NCBI GenBank assembly: GCA_015494065.1
Contig: WGCA01000038.1
Span: 48,354-112,353, forward strand
Source of the DNA: Thermodesulfobacteriaceae bacterium
Lineage (GTDB): Bacteria; Desulfobacterota; Thermodesulfobacteria; Thermodesulfobacteriales; Thermodesulfatatoraceae
Length of the DNA stretch: 64,000 bases
Direction of reading: 5' to 3'
Both the position numbers and the translations under genes were made by a program. How positions within the stretch are numbered: position 1 is the stretch's first letter; every line of letters starts with the position of its first letter. A model generated the notes under the pieces. That model did not search any database, had not been told where the DNA came from, and saw only the letters and a program-made list of their open reading frames with translations. Shown one piece after another: positions 27,140 through 36,714 of the stretch.

Positions 27140-28780
27140 CTATGGGCGGTGGAAAAAAAATCTCTGGGCGATGGGGTAACGCCAGCCGTAACCAAAGGCC
27201 TGAGGGCTGACCCTTAGGGTGGGTGGAAATTGCCAGCGTTTATATTCTTCGATACGTAACCGGCGCAGTACTTCCTGCACTATTTCTTTGGGAAGTCCCC
27301 GGTTTACTAGTTCTTCGAAGGTCTGACCTTCCTCCACAAAACCCCGTACCACCTGGTCAAGGAGACGGTAAGGAGGAAGATCATCTTCGTCTTTTTGCCC
27401 TGGTCTGAGTTCGGCAGAAGGGGGTTTTTCCAGTACCCGTTCAGGGATGATTTCCCCTGCCCGGTTGATTTCTCTGGCCAGGGCGTAAACGTCGGTTTTG
27501 ATCACGTCCCCGAGCACGGAAATGGCCCCGCAGGTATCACCGTAAAGGGTACAATAACCCACCGCCAGTTCGCTTTTGTTGCCGGTATTAAGCACCAGGT
27601 AGCCGAATTCGTTGGCCAGGGCCATCAGGATGTTGCCCCGCAGACGCGCCTGGAGGTTTTCCTGGGTGAGAACTTTGGGTTCCTTACCCAGGGCTTTTTG
27701 GAGTTCCTCTTTAAGGGTGCCAAAGGGCTGGGAGATGGGAACGGTAAGCGTCCTCAAGCCCAGATTTTGGGCCAGCCTCTGGGCGTCTTCAATACTTTCC
27801 CGGCTGGTGTAAGGCGAGGGCATAAGCACTCCGAGCACCTGGGCTGCCCCCAGGGCCTTTTGGGCGATGGCAGCGGTAACGGAAGAATCTATACCCCCTG
27901 AAAGGCCTACCAGGGCCCCTTTAAAGCCGGTCTTGCGGAAATAGTCTTTTACCCCAAGGACCAAGGCTTTTAGTAAGCTTTCTTCGCGGCGCTTAGAAAC
28001 GGGCTGGAGGACGGGTTTCTGGTTTAAGTCAAAGACGAGGACTGTTTCCTCGAAATCCTGGGCCTCGGCCAGGAGATTCCCTTGTGGGTGAAAGGCCAGG
28101 CTGTGGCCGTCAAAAATAAGATGGTCGTTTGCACCTACCTGGTTGCAGTAGAGGATATAAACGTTGTTTTTCTGGGCCTGTAAGGAAAGGAGACGTTTGC
28201 GCAATTCTCCTTTGCCTACGTGAAAGGGACTGGCAGAAATGTTGACTACCACCTGGGCCCCTTCTTGGGCCAGGGTGGAGACCGGGTCAAACCGGTAGCG
28301 GTACGGGGTAAACCCGGGCAGATTCCAGATATCTTCACAGATGGTAAGCCCTAGGGCCCACCCGTCTAATTTGAAGACCGAAACCCGCTGCGGCCCTTCG
28401 AAATACCTGGGTTCGTCGTAGACGTCGTAAGAGGGCAGTAGGTTTTTGGCGTAACGGGCGATTTCTTCACCATCTTTGAAACAGACCGCCGTGTTTAGCA
28501 GGGGCAGAAAGGGATCTTCGACCTGTTGGCAGGCTAGGCCTAGGATGACCGCCGCCCCTCTTAATTTCCGGCGCAATTTGAGATAAGTCTCCCGCATCTC
28601 GGCCAGAAAATCCCGCCTCAGGAGGAGGTCGCGCGGCGGGTAGCCGCAGAGGGAAAGCTCCGGGAAGACCACCAGTTTGGCCCCTTCGTCCCGGGCCTTG
28701 GCAAAGAACTCTTCTATCTTTTGGGCGTTGCCGGAAAGGTCTCCGATGGTAGGGTTTATTTGGGCCAAGGCGATTTTCAT
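27140..28780 (-). CDS. nadE: Glutamine-dependent NAD+ synthase NadE
   Basis: 546 residues with two domains. The N-terminal nitrilase-fold glutaminase has the Glu-Lys-Cys triad in VFPELSLCGYP, KNLLPSYDVYDE and LTICEDIWN. The synthetase domain has the PP-loop LVGLSGGIDSSVTAAI and VLNTGNKSELAVGYCTLYGD. It makes NAD+ from deamido-NAD+, ATP and ammonia channelled from glutamine. It ends one base past the converging protease gene and lies 31 bases downstream of lptD in the same direction. Confidence 0.96.
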   Translation of the reverse strand: MKIALAQINPTIGDLSGNAQKIEEFFAKARDEGAKLVVFPELSLCGYPPRDLLLRRDFLAEMRETYLKLRRKLRGAAVILGLACQQVEDPFLPLLNTAVCFKDGEEIARYAKNLLPSYDVYDEPRYFEGPQRVSVFKLDGWALGLTICEDIWNLPGFTPYRYRFDPVSTLAQEGAQVVVNISASPFHVGKGELRKRLLSLQAQKNNVYILYCNQVGANDHLIFDGHSLAFHPQGNLLAEAQDFEETVLVFDLNQKPVLQPVSKRREESLLKALVLGVKDYFRKTGFKGALVGLSGGIDSSVTAAIAQKALGAAQVLGVLMPSPYTSRESIEDAQRLAQNLGLRTLTVPISQPFGTLKEELQKALGKEPKVLTQENLQARLRGNILMALANEFGYLVLNTGNKSELAVGYCTLYGDTCGAISVLGDVIKTDVYALAREINRAGEIIPERVLEKPPSAELRPGQKDEDDLPPYRLLDQVVRGFVEEGQTFEELVNRGLPKEIVQEVLRRLRIEEYKRWQFPPTLRVSPQAFGYGWRYPIAQRFFFHRP

Positions 28781-28811
28781 GACTGTAGCCTAAGAGCAAG
28801 TTTTTTTAACG

Positions 28812-30977
28812 TCAACGGCCCCAGCCACCGATGCCCACCAGGTTCACGTAAAAGGAATAACGATTTTCATCAGGGTTATGGTAAATGCGGAAAATACCCC
28901 ACCAGCACTGGGCCCGGTACTCCAAGTCGAGTTGAGAACTTGAGATTTCGTCTTCTTTAAGACTGTACTGGAGGCGATAGGCGGTAAAAAAGCCACGGTA
29001 GATATTTTTGCGGAAGCGGAAATTCAGCTGGTCTATGTTGCGCGCCTTATCCCAGCGGTAGTCCAAGCCTATATACTCCCCCCTGGAATTGCGCAGGTCT
29101 GCGGAAAGATTGGCCGTCACCCAGCCCAGGCCGTAAAAATTGTAAGAGGTTGACCCTTTGACGTAGAGACGTCCCGGAAATCTGATCTCTCCCTCGACAT
29201 AGAGATCGGAAAAGGGGCGACGTTGTTCATTTTTGCTCTTCAATTCCCGGCTGGCTTCCCGAAAGTCGTAACTCTGGTGCACCCACAATCTCACCAGGTC
29301 AAAAAAACGGACGTTTGCCCCTTCTTTTTTCTTGGCAGTCAAGAACTGAAGGAGACCGTAATCCAGCCGGTTAACCGGCTCCAGCCGGTCGTTCAGGGTA
29401 AACTCGGGCAGGGCCTTTTGGTTTACCGGCGGGCGGTAAAAATAGCGTACTTCAGGGCGTAAGGTGTGTTTTACCCCTAATAACCCGAAGTGGTACAGAG
29501 GATAAATTTTGCTCAGGTTGACCGCCGCCACCCCTTCGATTTCGTAAAGGGTGCGGGTCAGCCTTTCGTGCCCCCGGCTATCCCGCCAATTCACCCAGTA
29601 GACGGTGTGGATTAAGCGGTAGGAGGCTAGCAGATCCAGGGGGGCCCAGAGGTTAGGGGTCAGTATGAGCTGCGGGGCGAGGTCAAGACGATGGCCCCGG
29701 TAGCCCTTTTCACGCCACCAGTAAACGTAATCGTTTTCCAGGTGTAAACTAAAGGGCCCCCAGAGGGGAGCCGTCAGGCGACTGAAATAGAGGTGGGGTA
29801 TGGGTTGTAAGGTCTCGTCCTGTTGCCCGGGGATTTGGCTGTCATGATAAGTCGCGCTTCCCTGCAAAAAATAATGGCCAAAGGGGTGGTTAAGCCAGAA
29901 GCGGCTGGTCCGGTAGCGCGTATTTTTTTCTTCCAGGCCCCGGCCAAACCGGCGCAGATAACTCAGGTGGCTCTGGTCAAACCCCAAAGGGCCGCTCAAA
30001 AATTCGTAGAGAAAATCACGGTCCGAGAGGATGTCCAAGTCAAGGTGGGTTTCCCAGCCGGGTGCTAACCACTGGTCTATTTTGGCCGTAATCCAGTATC
30101 GTTTCTTATTATCCCGGATGATGCCGTCGTTGTTATAGTCATTGTCTCCCAGGCGGTCTTTTAAGTAGCGTATCCTGAAAGTCCCCTTATCCTTAGCGGT
30201 GAGTGCGTAATTTCCTTCAAACCCCAGCATGAAACCCCGCTTTTTGGTGTAAAAAGGGTAAAAAGTAAGATCCAGGCTGTCGTTTATATCCCAGAAAAAG
30301 GGCCATTCCAGCCCGGTGCCCTCCCGGGATCCATGTACCAGGCGGGGTAAAAGGAAACCGCTGTGTCTTTCCGCCTTTACCGAAAGGCTAACGTAGGGAG
30401 AATAAGCCACCGGGACCTTCTTGATGTTAAAAGTCAGGTGTTTGGCCTTGGCCTTGCCCGCAGGGGTTATCTTTATCTTATGGGTGCGCAGACTCCAGTC
30501 CGGGGTGCAGGTCTCTTGTGGGTAGCAGACGTTACAGGTGGTAATCAGGGCCTTTTCGGCCTGATAGCGGTCTTTACCCCGCATTTCCATTCGTTTGGCC
30601 AGGACGTGGACCGTGGTCTGAGCCAGGGCCAGGGCCTTTACCCGCCCCGGCCTCAGGAAGAGGTGCCCGTTTTCCACCTCTCCGTGGTAGGTTTCAAGGT
30701 TAAGCCAGCCGTACTGGCCTTCCAGTTTGTCGCCGTCGGTGGTGATGGTAAGGGGGCCCCACAGATAGACGGTCTTGGTTTCCATTTCGTAACGAGCCCG
30801 TTGACAGAAGACCGTAAAATCCTCCCCGGCGATGATCACTTCCCCTTCTGCCACGAATATTTTCGTCTCCGCGTAATAGAACAATTTTTGGGCCTTGATC
30901 TGCCAACGGCCAGCCTGCACCGGCAGGGCCCAAAAGGATACCCAAAAGACCAAAAGAAGCGCGAAGACGGACCCCAT
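28812..30977 (-). CDS. lptD: LPS-assembly outer membrane protein LptD
   Basis: 721 residues with a signal peptide (MGSVFALLLVFWVSFWALPVQA, likely cut after Ala22). An OstA/LptA-like jellyroll (KLFYYAETKIFVAEGEVII, then TVYLWGPLTITTDGDKLEG) comes first, followed by a beta barrel rich in alternating strands, e.g. GFLLPRLVHGSREGTGLEWP and DLTFYPFYTKKRGFMLG. The cysteines TCNVCYPQETC at about 172-182 sit where the family uses disulfides. LptD inserts LPS in the outer leaflet. Barrels end in an aromatic strand; here the last residues are VNLVGIGGWGR. Confidence 0.92.
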   Translation of the reverse strand: MGSVFALLLVFWVSFWALPVQAGRWQIKAQKLFYYAETKIFVAEGEVIIAGEDFTVFCQRARYEMETKTVYLWGPLTITTDGDKLEGQYGWLNLETYHGEVENGHLFLRPGRVKALALAQTTVHVLAKRMEMRGKDRYQAEKALITTCNVCYPQETCTPDWSLRTHKIKITPAGKAKAKHLTFNIKKVPVAYSPYVSLSVKAERHSGFLLPRLVHGSREGTGLEWPFFWDINDSLDLTFYPFYTKKRGFMLGFEGNYALTAKDKGTFRIRYLKDRLGDNDYNNDGIIRDNKKRYWITAKIDQWLAPGWETHLDLDILSDRDFLYEFLSGPLGFDQSHLSYLRRFGRGLEEKNTRYRTSRFWLNHPFGHYFLQGSATYHDSQIPGQQDETLQPIPHLYFSRLTAPLWGPFSLHLENDYVYWWREKGYRGHRLDLAPQLILTPNLWAPLDLLASYRLIHTVYWVNWRDSRGHERLTRTLYEIEGVAAVNLSKIYPLYHFGLLGVKHTLRPEVRYFYRPPVNQKALPEFTLNDRLEPVNRLDYGLLQFLTAKKKEGANVRFFDLVRLWVHQSYDFREASRELKSKNEQRRPFSDLYVEGEIRFPGRLYVKGSTSYNFYGLGWVTANLSADLRNSRGEYIGLDYRWDKARNIDQLNFRFRKNIYRGFFTAYRLQYSLKEDEISSSQLDLEYRAQCWWGIFRIYHNPDENRYSFYVNLVGIGGWGR

Positions 30978-31017
30978 AAAAGAGTTCTGGTCCCCTTACA
31001 GTTACTTTTAACCTAGC

Positions 31018-32196
31018 CTATTTATCATAAAGGGCAGCGGCTGCGAAAGAGACAATTGAGCCTGGGCCAAAATCCACGGCTTCCTGGTGGAGGATTTTTC
31101 CTGAAAGGGAGCGGCCTTTTAATATTTGCAGGAGAAAATAAAGGGGCCCAAAACCGCATACTTTGTGGTTTTCGGCGTCTTCAAGGAGGGTCTGGTAAAG
31201 GCCATCGGCGTTAAGAACCAGTATTTGGCGCAAAAGTTCGTGGTCAAAAAGGAGGGCCTTTTGTTTTTCCGCCTCTCCGGCGGGTTTGGGATCCCCGTAG
31301 CGGAGACCTAAGTGGCAGAAATCAACCCCGGCCACGAAAAAGGTGTGCTGATCCGCTAATTCCGCCAGAACAGAGGCTATTCGGTCTAAAAAGGCCTTGG
31401 TTTCCGGGGTGGGGCTGGCCAAAAGTATGGGTACCAGGCGGAAATTTCCTAGGAGATATTTCAGGAAGATTACCTGGAATTCAATGGCGTGTTCTTGGCG
31501 GTGACCCAGGATATCCCCTCTGGCCTCTGGCTCTCTTTCCAGGAGCTCGGCGACAAACTCCCGGTCATAGGAGACCGTTCCCAGGGGAGTCTCAAAGTCC
31601 TTGTCCAGGACGGAAAGGGGGCTTTCCAGGAAATGGCCTGTACCAAGCACCACCACCCTGGCCCCTTTGGGCCAGCTAAGGCCCTGGTAGGCCGCGGCAA
31701 AACCTTGGGCGCCGAGGTTAAGGTCGATATGGGGGGCGATGAGGGCTCGGGGAGAAAAACCTTCTCTTTTAGGCCAACGAGCAAGGATATCAGCCAAAAA
31801 ATTTTTGAGCTCAGCAGGGTCGGCGGGATAGGCCTTGCCCGCGTGGGAAGGGGGGCGTAAAGGACTTTCGGCAAATTCGGCCAAAATTTCCCTTTTTAAC
31901 GCCTCAAAGCGATGGCCTTCTAAGAAATAGTGTTGGTCCAGAGTATTTATAAATTTTTCAATATCCTCGAGCATGACTAACTGGCCAAGGTTGCGGCTGG
32001 CGATTACCTGGAGATCCCGTAAGGTATGGGTACCATCAAGGGCAGCCAGCACCGGGCCCAAGACCTTGGGCACGATCAGGGTCTTTTCGGTGAAACCTAA
32101 GGGATCACGGAGGAGAAAGACCTCCTGCCCTTCCCACCTAAAGGGAAGGACGTCAATACTTCTCAACCTGGGGCGGAAATCCGGTCTATAATTCAT
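31018..32196 (-). CDS. amrB: AmmeMemoRadiSam system protein B (Memo family) with N-terminal extension
   Basis: 392 residues from the ATG at 32196; a GTG two codons earlier is possible, but GAGGAG is better spaced for the ATG. Residues from about 115 form the Memo fold: RPPSHAGKAYPADPAEL, ALIAPHIDLNLGAQGFAAAY, VVLGTGHF, HRQEHAIEFQVIFLKYLL and FVAGVDFCHLG, with the histidines and cysteine of the metal site. The first 115 residues (starting RPRLRSIDVLPFR) are an extra domain. AMMECR1 and radical-SAM partners are not in the window. It overlaps the ParB-like gene by 11 bases. Confidence 0.88.
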   Translation of the reverse strand: MNYRPDFRPRLRSIDVLPFRWEGQEVFLLRDPLGFTEKTLIVPKVLGPVLAALDGTHTLRDLQVIASRNLGQLVMLEDIEKFINTLDQHYFLEGHRFEALKREILAEFAESPLRPPSHAGKAYPADPAELKNFLADILARWPKREGFSPRALIAPHIDLNLGAQGFAAAYQGLSWPKGARVVVLGTGHFLESPLSVLDKDFETPLGTVSYDREFVAELLEREPEARGDILGHRQEHAIEFQVIFLKYLLGNFRLVPILLASPTPETKAFLDRIASVLAELADQHTFFVAGVDFCHLGLRYGDPKPAGEAEKQKALLFDHELLRQILVLNADGLYQTLLEDAENHKVCGFGPLYFLLQILKGRSLSGKILHQEAVDFGPGSIVSFAAAALYDK

Positions 32197-32971
32197 GGGC
32201 ACCGAACTCCTCAGGGGAGATCTGGGCGCAGGCCTCCTTTACCCTTTCGAGGGCCTCATAGAAATCGTCTTCGATCTTGCGTACCCGCACGCCGTACGCT
32301 AGCTGTACGGCTTTGCGCACGATCTCTCCCTTCATCAGGGCGTTGGTCAGCCCGAGCCGGGCGTAAGCCTCGTTAACAGCTTCGTTTAATTCTACCAGTT
32401 TTTGGGCCCTCCGCCGCCGTTCCTGGGCGGCTTCTTCCAGGGGTTCGTGTAAAAACTGGTCGACTTTGGAAACCAGGGACTCGTAAAAGCTGGCGGGAAA
32501 CCTGGGTTCATACTCTTCCAGGACGAAACCAAAGGTCACCAGTTCTGGGGCCTTGAAAAAGCTGAAAAGATCAATCTCCAGGGTCTCAGGCTCTTTGGCC
32601 AGAAATTCTTGAAACAGGCGGTAGGCCTGTTTAGAACGCTCCTTCACGTTGGGTGGCTTTTCGGTATTAAACTCCAGGATATGCAGGGCCAGCTCTTTGG
32701 GGGCGATGATCCCGGTGATTTGCTGGTAGCCGAGCTCTTTCAACGCTTCCAGGCGGTGGCGGCCGTCCACCACGTAAAAGCCTTCGTCATCTTCCACCAC
32801 GATAATGGGGTGTAAAAACCCCAGTTTTTCGATGGCCAGCTCCAGATTGCGTTTGAGCCCTTCTGAAAGATCCCTCTGAAAGGCCGGGATCAAGATTTCG
32901 TCTACTTCAAAGAGGGCCAGCCGGAGTTCTTGTTTTTTTACCGGGTCTTCAAAACGGCAGAGTTCTTTCAT
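32186..32971 (-). CDS. ParB/sulfiredoxin-fold protein
   Basis: 261 residues. Residues 20-95 have the ParB N-terminal fold: EVDEILIPAFQRDLSEGLKR, LGFLHPIIVVEDDEGFYVVDGRHRLEALKELG. The DGRHR box binds nucleotide in this superfamily (CTP in ParB, ADP in archaeal serine kinase). The rest is helical and charged and lacks the ParB DNA-binding helix-turn-helix as I read it, so chromosome partitioning is unlikely. It lies in a run with the Memo, RAMP-like and DUF505 genes. The function could be a small-molecule kinase or a regulator. Confidence 0.72.
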   Translation of the reverse strand: MKELCRFEDPVKKQELRLALFEVDEILIPAFQRDLSEGLKRNLELAIEKLGFLHPIIVVEDDEGFYVVDGRHRLEALKELGYQQITGIIAPKELALHILEFNTEKPPNVKERSKQAYRLFQEFLAKEPETLEIDLFSFFKAPELVTFGFVLEEYEPRFPASFYESLVSKVDQFLHEPLEEAAQERRRRAQKLVELNEAVNEAYARLGLTNALMKGEIVRKAVQLAYGVRVRKIEDDFYEALERVKEACAQISPEEFGAHEL

Positions 32972-33037
32972 GATACTCCCTCCTTTACGGGGCTTACGAA
33001 AAGAATATAGGGCTTGAGGAGGGAGATGACAAAGTTT

Positions 33038-33763
33038 TTAGATTTTTTCGGTTATTTCCACCCAGCCGAAGGTGGCCTTATCTTGCGGGCTGAAAAGGAT
33101 ATTTTTGGGGAGTGGGTCCCGTTTGAGGCGTCGCTTTATTATTTCGCGCACCTCCTTTACCCGCCAGTAGGCCAAAAGGAGGCCTCCGAAGGGATCATCG
33201 GTCCAATAACCGGCCCGCAGGGGAAAATGAAACCGCCGCAGGCGGTTGGTCAGGTCTTCGTAAAAAGGGACCAGTTTCGGTACGGTGGAGCGCAAATGCC
33301 TGAGTTCAGCCCTGGCTAGGGCCTCACAATAACTGAGACCGGCGTATTTGAGTACCGTTGGTACTTCGGCCTCAAGGGAAACAACGCCTACAAAGACCTG
33401 GTGTTCTCGCTTGGCGACCATTCTTCCGGAGGCAACTTCGATGGTCTGGATAAAACGGCTCTGGATTTCCGGCAAAAAGATCTTTTCCGGAAAAGTTAGC
33501 TCCTGGAGTTCAAGATATCTTTCCCTCAGCCGGGCCAGCAAAAAATCTTTTACGTTGCCGACTTGGGAGAAATTTCCCGCCAGCAAAAAGGCCCGTACCA
33601 TTTCGGCAAAATCCGGGTGTTTCCCGAGGGTGTAAAAAAACAGCGCTTCTTCCGCAGCCTCGGTAAGGAGGGCCCCCGGCAGATAAGAACGCCCTCCCTC
33701 CTTCGGAAAGCCTTTCGGCCCGGCTGCCAAAGGGGTATGAGCCACGAGGTATAACGAGGCCAT
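33038..33763 (-). CDS. Unknown protein with possible RAMP (Csm5-like) fold
   Basis: 241 residues, no family recognised with certainty. Several features recall RAMP proteins of type III CRISPR systems, mainly Csm5: an opening strand and loop LYLVAHTPLAAGPKG, then GRSYLPGALLTEAAEEALFF where Csm5 has an IPGSSLKGAIR helix, a strand FVGVVSLEAEVP, and a late glycine loop FPLRAGYWTDDPFGG. There are no CRISPR arrays or other cas genes nearby. It starts GGAGCCTAAAG-ATG, directly after the DUF505 gene with a two-base gap. The assignment is a hypothesis only. Confidence 0.45.
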   Translation of the reverse strand: MASLYLVAHTPLAAGPKGFPKEGGRSYLPGALLTEAAEEALFFYTLGKHPDFAEMVRAFLLAGNFSQVGNVKDFLLARLRERYLELQELTFPEKIFLPEIQSRFIQTIEVASGRMVAKREHQVFVGVVSLEAEVPTVLKYAGLSYCEALARAELRHLRSTVPKLVPFYEDLTNRLRRFHFPLRAGYWTDDPFGGLLLAYWRVKEVREIIKRRLKRDPLPKNILFSPQDKATFGWVEITEKI

Positions 33764-33765
33764 CT

Positions 33766-35697
33766 TTAGGCTCCCTGGTAAAAGGTTTTGACTTCGGTAC
33801 GTGGATTCATCTTTTCTACCGCCTGAAGTACCAGGTAACCGGCTTCCGTAATGGTGTTCTTGCCGACGTAGCCGGCGTGTCGGGCGGCCTTCAAGACGTC
33901 ATCAAAGACCTCTTCAGGCAGGCCGCTTAAGCGCATAGCCTCTTTTATGTTTTTGGGCAGGATACGGATCCGTTTTTCTTTAACAAACAAGGTCCCTACC
34001 TTGGCCAGCGCCTCAAGTACGCGGAAGATAAGCGGGTTTATGGGGTGGCCAAAATTTTTAGGCACCCCCGAGACCGCCCGGTCTAGAAGTTCTCCGGCCT
34101 CGGTTTCCATGATGTTGCCGTCAGGGAGGAGGCTTATGAGGTGCCGAGCCTCTAATTTTTCCAGGGCCCATTTGAAGCGGCGCCGTTTCCCCTCCCCTAC
34201 CATCTTGAAGAGTTCCTCTACGTCAATGCCCCGGGCTGGGATAGAGGCCAGTATTTCAGCTTCGTATCGGGTAAGGTGCGGGGCACGTCTTATGTTTTCC
34301 GCCAATTCGGCGTAAAGGTAGCCTGATTGAGTGGGCTCTCCGGTGCCCAACAGACCGGCTTCTTTGGCTTCCTCCACCCACTCTACGTTGGGGGCAGAGA
34401 AGGAACGCCGGGTCATGGTAATGGCCTTAACCGCCGTTGAACTTATGTCACGTACGCGCTGTTCTTGGTCGGTCAAGACCTGGCGCCCGAAATCGGTAAG
34501 TTCAAAAACTTCACGATTTTTATGGTCCGTGCCGGTCTTAATAAGGTTGAAGGATTCCAGGCTATAAAGACTTAGACGGAGATCAAAGTTGTCATCGTAC
34601 CAGCGGGCCAAATCCTTGGCGATGATGAATTCTCCGGCAATTTGCTGGTATTTCTCCGGCATTTCTTCAATTTTACGCCCATAACGTTCCAAAAGGGCCT
34701 TATATTGTTTGATCTTGCGGTCAATCATTTCGGCCCGGAGGTTGGCAAAGGTGGGGGTCTCTTCGGGGTTGTTTTGGGCCTTCTGCCACAGGGCTTCGAT
34801 GGCCTGGAGGATCTCCACCTCTTCGTCTTCTATGGCGATAGTCCAGGCTTCCGGCACCACGTCCCTTTTCCAGAGGCGCAAGACTTCGAGGGCCCAGTAA
34901 CCAGCAGGCAAAAGTTCCAGGTTCTGGTCTATATAGCCCAGGCTCTGGAGGATGGCCACGGTGGCTTCTGGCACCGTCCTGCCATCAGCTACGTCAGCCA
35001 GGGCCCAGAGTAGGTCTCCGGTCAATACGTCTCCCTCGCCAAACCCGCCCAGGCTGAGGGTCTTTTTTACGGCTTGACCCAGGGCGGTGAAAGCGTAGAT
35101 ATCCGAGGTGGGTACGCTGTAGGCAAGCAGCCGCATACCCTCCAGCAGGTGTTTGGTATGCGTATCGGTGGTGAGGAGAGAGGCCCGGGCCGGCCCGGCG
35201 GGAATTTTCCGAATTTCCTGGGCCAGCTGGGCAGGAATTTCGAGTTCAGGCTCCAAGGCCTGATAAATCTCAAAAAGGCGTTTGCCTGCTTCGGTAAGGC
35301 CGATGTATCTCTTGCCTGTTTCCTGGTCTTTAATTTCTCCAGCCAGACCTCGTTCCTGTAAGATTTCTCTAGCCAAAGGCCCCACCTGCCCAGAGAGGCC
35401 TGCGGCTTCAAGCATGGCGATTATTTCGGTCCCCAAAAAGCGCCAGCCCTCGGTCCACTCTTCCGGCGGCTTCAAAGCGCCTTTTTCTATAAGGTCACGC
35501 AGCACCAGGGCCAATTCACGGCCCAGGTAGGTAAGTTCCCTTTTGAGGGGGGCAGACTGCCTTACCAGGGCCTGTACTTCCAGTTCAAAATAGAGACTTT
35601 CGTCCGCCTCGGGGATTTCCATACCTTTGGTGGCGGTCTCTTCTTCGAAGGAAAGTAATTTCAACAGGGCCTGCGCGTGTTCCTTTTTGATCAGCAT
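33766..35697 (-). CDS. DUF505-like protein with repeated winged-helix units
   Basis: 643 residues from the ATG at 35697, which has GGAGGAG six bases before it; the frame upstream is open for 22 Cys/Arg-rich residues that I reject. The protein is built of repeated winged-helix-like units, each with a turn such as LTEAGKRLFEIY, LTDFGRQVLTD, ETEAGELLDRAV or ITEAGYLVLQAV. This fits the DUF505 family of thermophilic bacteria and archaea, whose function is unknown. It heads a run with the RAMP-like, ParB-like and Memo genes. DNA or RNA binding is the natural guess from the fold. Confidence 0.65.
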   Translation of the reverse strand: MLIKKEHAQALLKLLSFEEETATKGMEIPEADESLYFELEVQALVRQSAPLKRELTYLGRELALVLRDLIEKGALKPPEEWTEGWRFLGTEIIAMLEAAGLSGQVGPLAREILQERGLAGEIKDQETGKRYIGLTEAGKRLFEIYQALEPELEIPAQLAQEIRKIPAGPARASLLTTDTHTKHLLEGMRLLAYSVPTSDIYAFTALGQAVKKTLSLGGFGEGDVLTGDLLWALADVADGRTVPEATVAILQSLGYIDQNLELLPAGYWALEVLRLWKRDVVPEAWTIAIEDEEVEILQAIEALWQKAQNNPEETPTFANLRAEMIDRKIKQYKALLERYGRKIEEMPEKYQQIAGEFIIAKDLARWYDDNFDLRLSLYSLESFNLIKTGTDHKNREVFELTDFGRQVLTDQEQRVRDISSTAVKAITMTRRSFSAPNVEWVEEAKEAGLLGTGEPTQSGYLYAELAENIRRAPHLTRYEAEILASIPARGIDVEELFKMVGEGKRRRFKWALEKLEARHLISLLPDGNIMETEAGELLDRAVSGVPKNFGHPINPLIFRVLEALAKVGTLFVKEKRIRILPKNIKEAMRLSGLPEEVFDDVLKAARHAGYVGKNTITEAGYLVLQAVEKMNPRTEVKTFYQGA

Positions 35698-35766
35698 TTT
35701 GCTCCTCCTTTTCCTTCTCCGGCTTGGACAAGCTGAACATAGGCACGGATGAAGCGCTGTCAAGGA

Positions 35767-36714
35767 TCAAACTTTGAAATGGTCAAATCCTTCAGGGGCA
35801 ACGGGTTTGCGCTTTTGGTCTTCTAAAACATATAGTCCAGGAGAAGGGATAATTCTTCCTATCGGGTAAAGTTTGCGTCGACAAAGCTGTGTCAAAACTC
35901 TGGTCTTTTCGGCCGGGACGGTAAAAAGGAGGGCAAAATCTTCTCCACCTTTAAGGGCCAGGGAATAGGGGTCTTCAAGGGGTAGGGCCTTTACTTCTTC
36001 AGCCACAGGAATCCTTTCAAGTTCAAGTTCAGCTCCCACTCCGCTGGCCTCACAGAGTCTTTCAAGGTCGAGCAAAAGGCCGTCTGAGACGTCTATCATG
36101 GCTGAGGCCAGCTGGTTTTCGGCAAGGGTGGCCCCAAGGGCCACTTCCGGGTCAGGGTCCAGGTGGGCCTTCTTGAGGGAAGCGGGTGGTTCCAGCCCTT
36201 TCTGCCACAGGTAGAGTGCGGCAGCTGAGGCCCCTAGGGGGCGTGAGACAAAAATCAAGTCACCCGGCTTGGCGCCGTGGCGAAAAACCGCTCCCCCTTT
36301 GGGGGTATGTCCCAGGAGAGTAAGAGAGATGACCCATTTTTCATGTCGACAGGTGTCTCCTCCGATGAGTTCTGCCCCGTAAAGGGCAAGCTTGCCTTTA
36401 ATTCCTTCGAGAAAATCCGTAATCCTTTCTTCCTTCAGGCGAGGGGTGCTCAAACTCAGGAGGGCAAAGGTGGGTTTCCCTCCCATGGCGGCGATGTCGC
36501 TAAGATTGGCGGCCGCCAGTCTCCTTCCCACTTCGTGAGGCGTAAAATAGTCCCAGCAGAAGTGTCGGCCTTCTACGAAGGTGTCAAGGGTCAAGAGTAG
36601 CCAATGGTCAGGAAAATCCAGTACAGCACAATCGTCCCCCACCCCGCAAATTACCTCCCGGGAGTGGGGGCGGAATTTTTGTCGCAAGAATTTTAGGAAT
36701 TCTTCTTCTGTCAT
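35767..36714 (-). CDS. thiL: Thiamine-monophosphate kinase ThiL
   Basis: 315 residues. ThiL phosphorylates thiamine monophosphate to the diphosphate. [13 protein letters not shown] (metal and ATP), [30 protein letters not shown] and the AIR-synthase-type second half with [15 protein letters not shown] and [13 protein letters not shown] are all present in order. Its ATG overlaps the ndk stop (ATGA), and its stop lies 69 bases before the DUF505 start. No other thiamine gene is nearby. Confidence 0.95.
   Translation of the reverse strand: MTEEEFLKFLRQKFRPHSREVICGVGDDCAVLDFPDHWLLLTLDTFVEGRHFCWDYFTPHEVGRRLAAANLSDIAAMGGKPTFALLSLSTPRLKEERITDFLEGIKGKLALYGAELIGGDTCRHEKWVISLTLLGHTPKGGAVFRHGAKPGDLIFVSRPLGASAAALYLWQKGLEPPASLKKAHLDPDPEVALGATLAENQLASAMIDVSDGLLLDLERLCEASGVGAELELERIPVAEEVKALPLEDPYSLALKGGEDFALLFTVPAEKTRVLTQLCRRKLYPIGRIIPSPGLYVLEDQKRKPVAPEGFDHFKV

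Noticed and set aside
33038..33763. A type III CRISPR system around the RAMP-like gene.
   Set aside because: No spaced repeats, Cas10, Cas6 or other cas genes were found in the window.
35698..35763. A 22-residue N-terminal extension of the DUF505 protein.
   Set aside because: The extension is Cys/Arg-rich and the ATG at 35697 has an excellent GGAGGAG.
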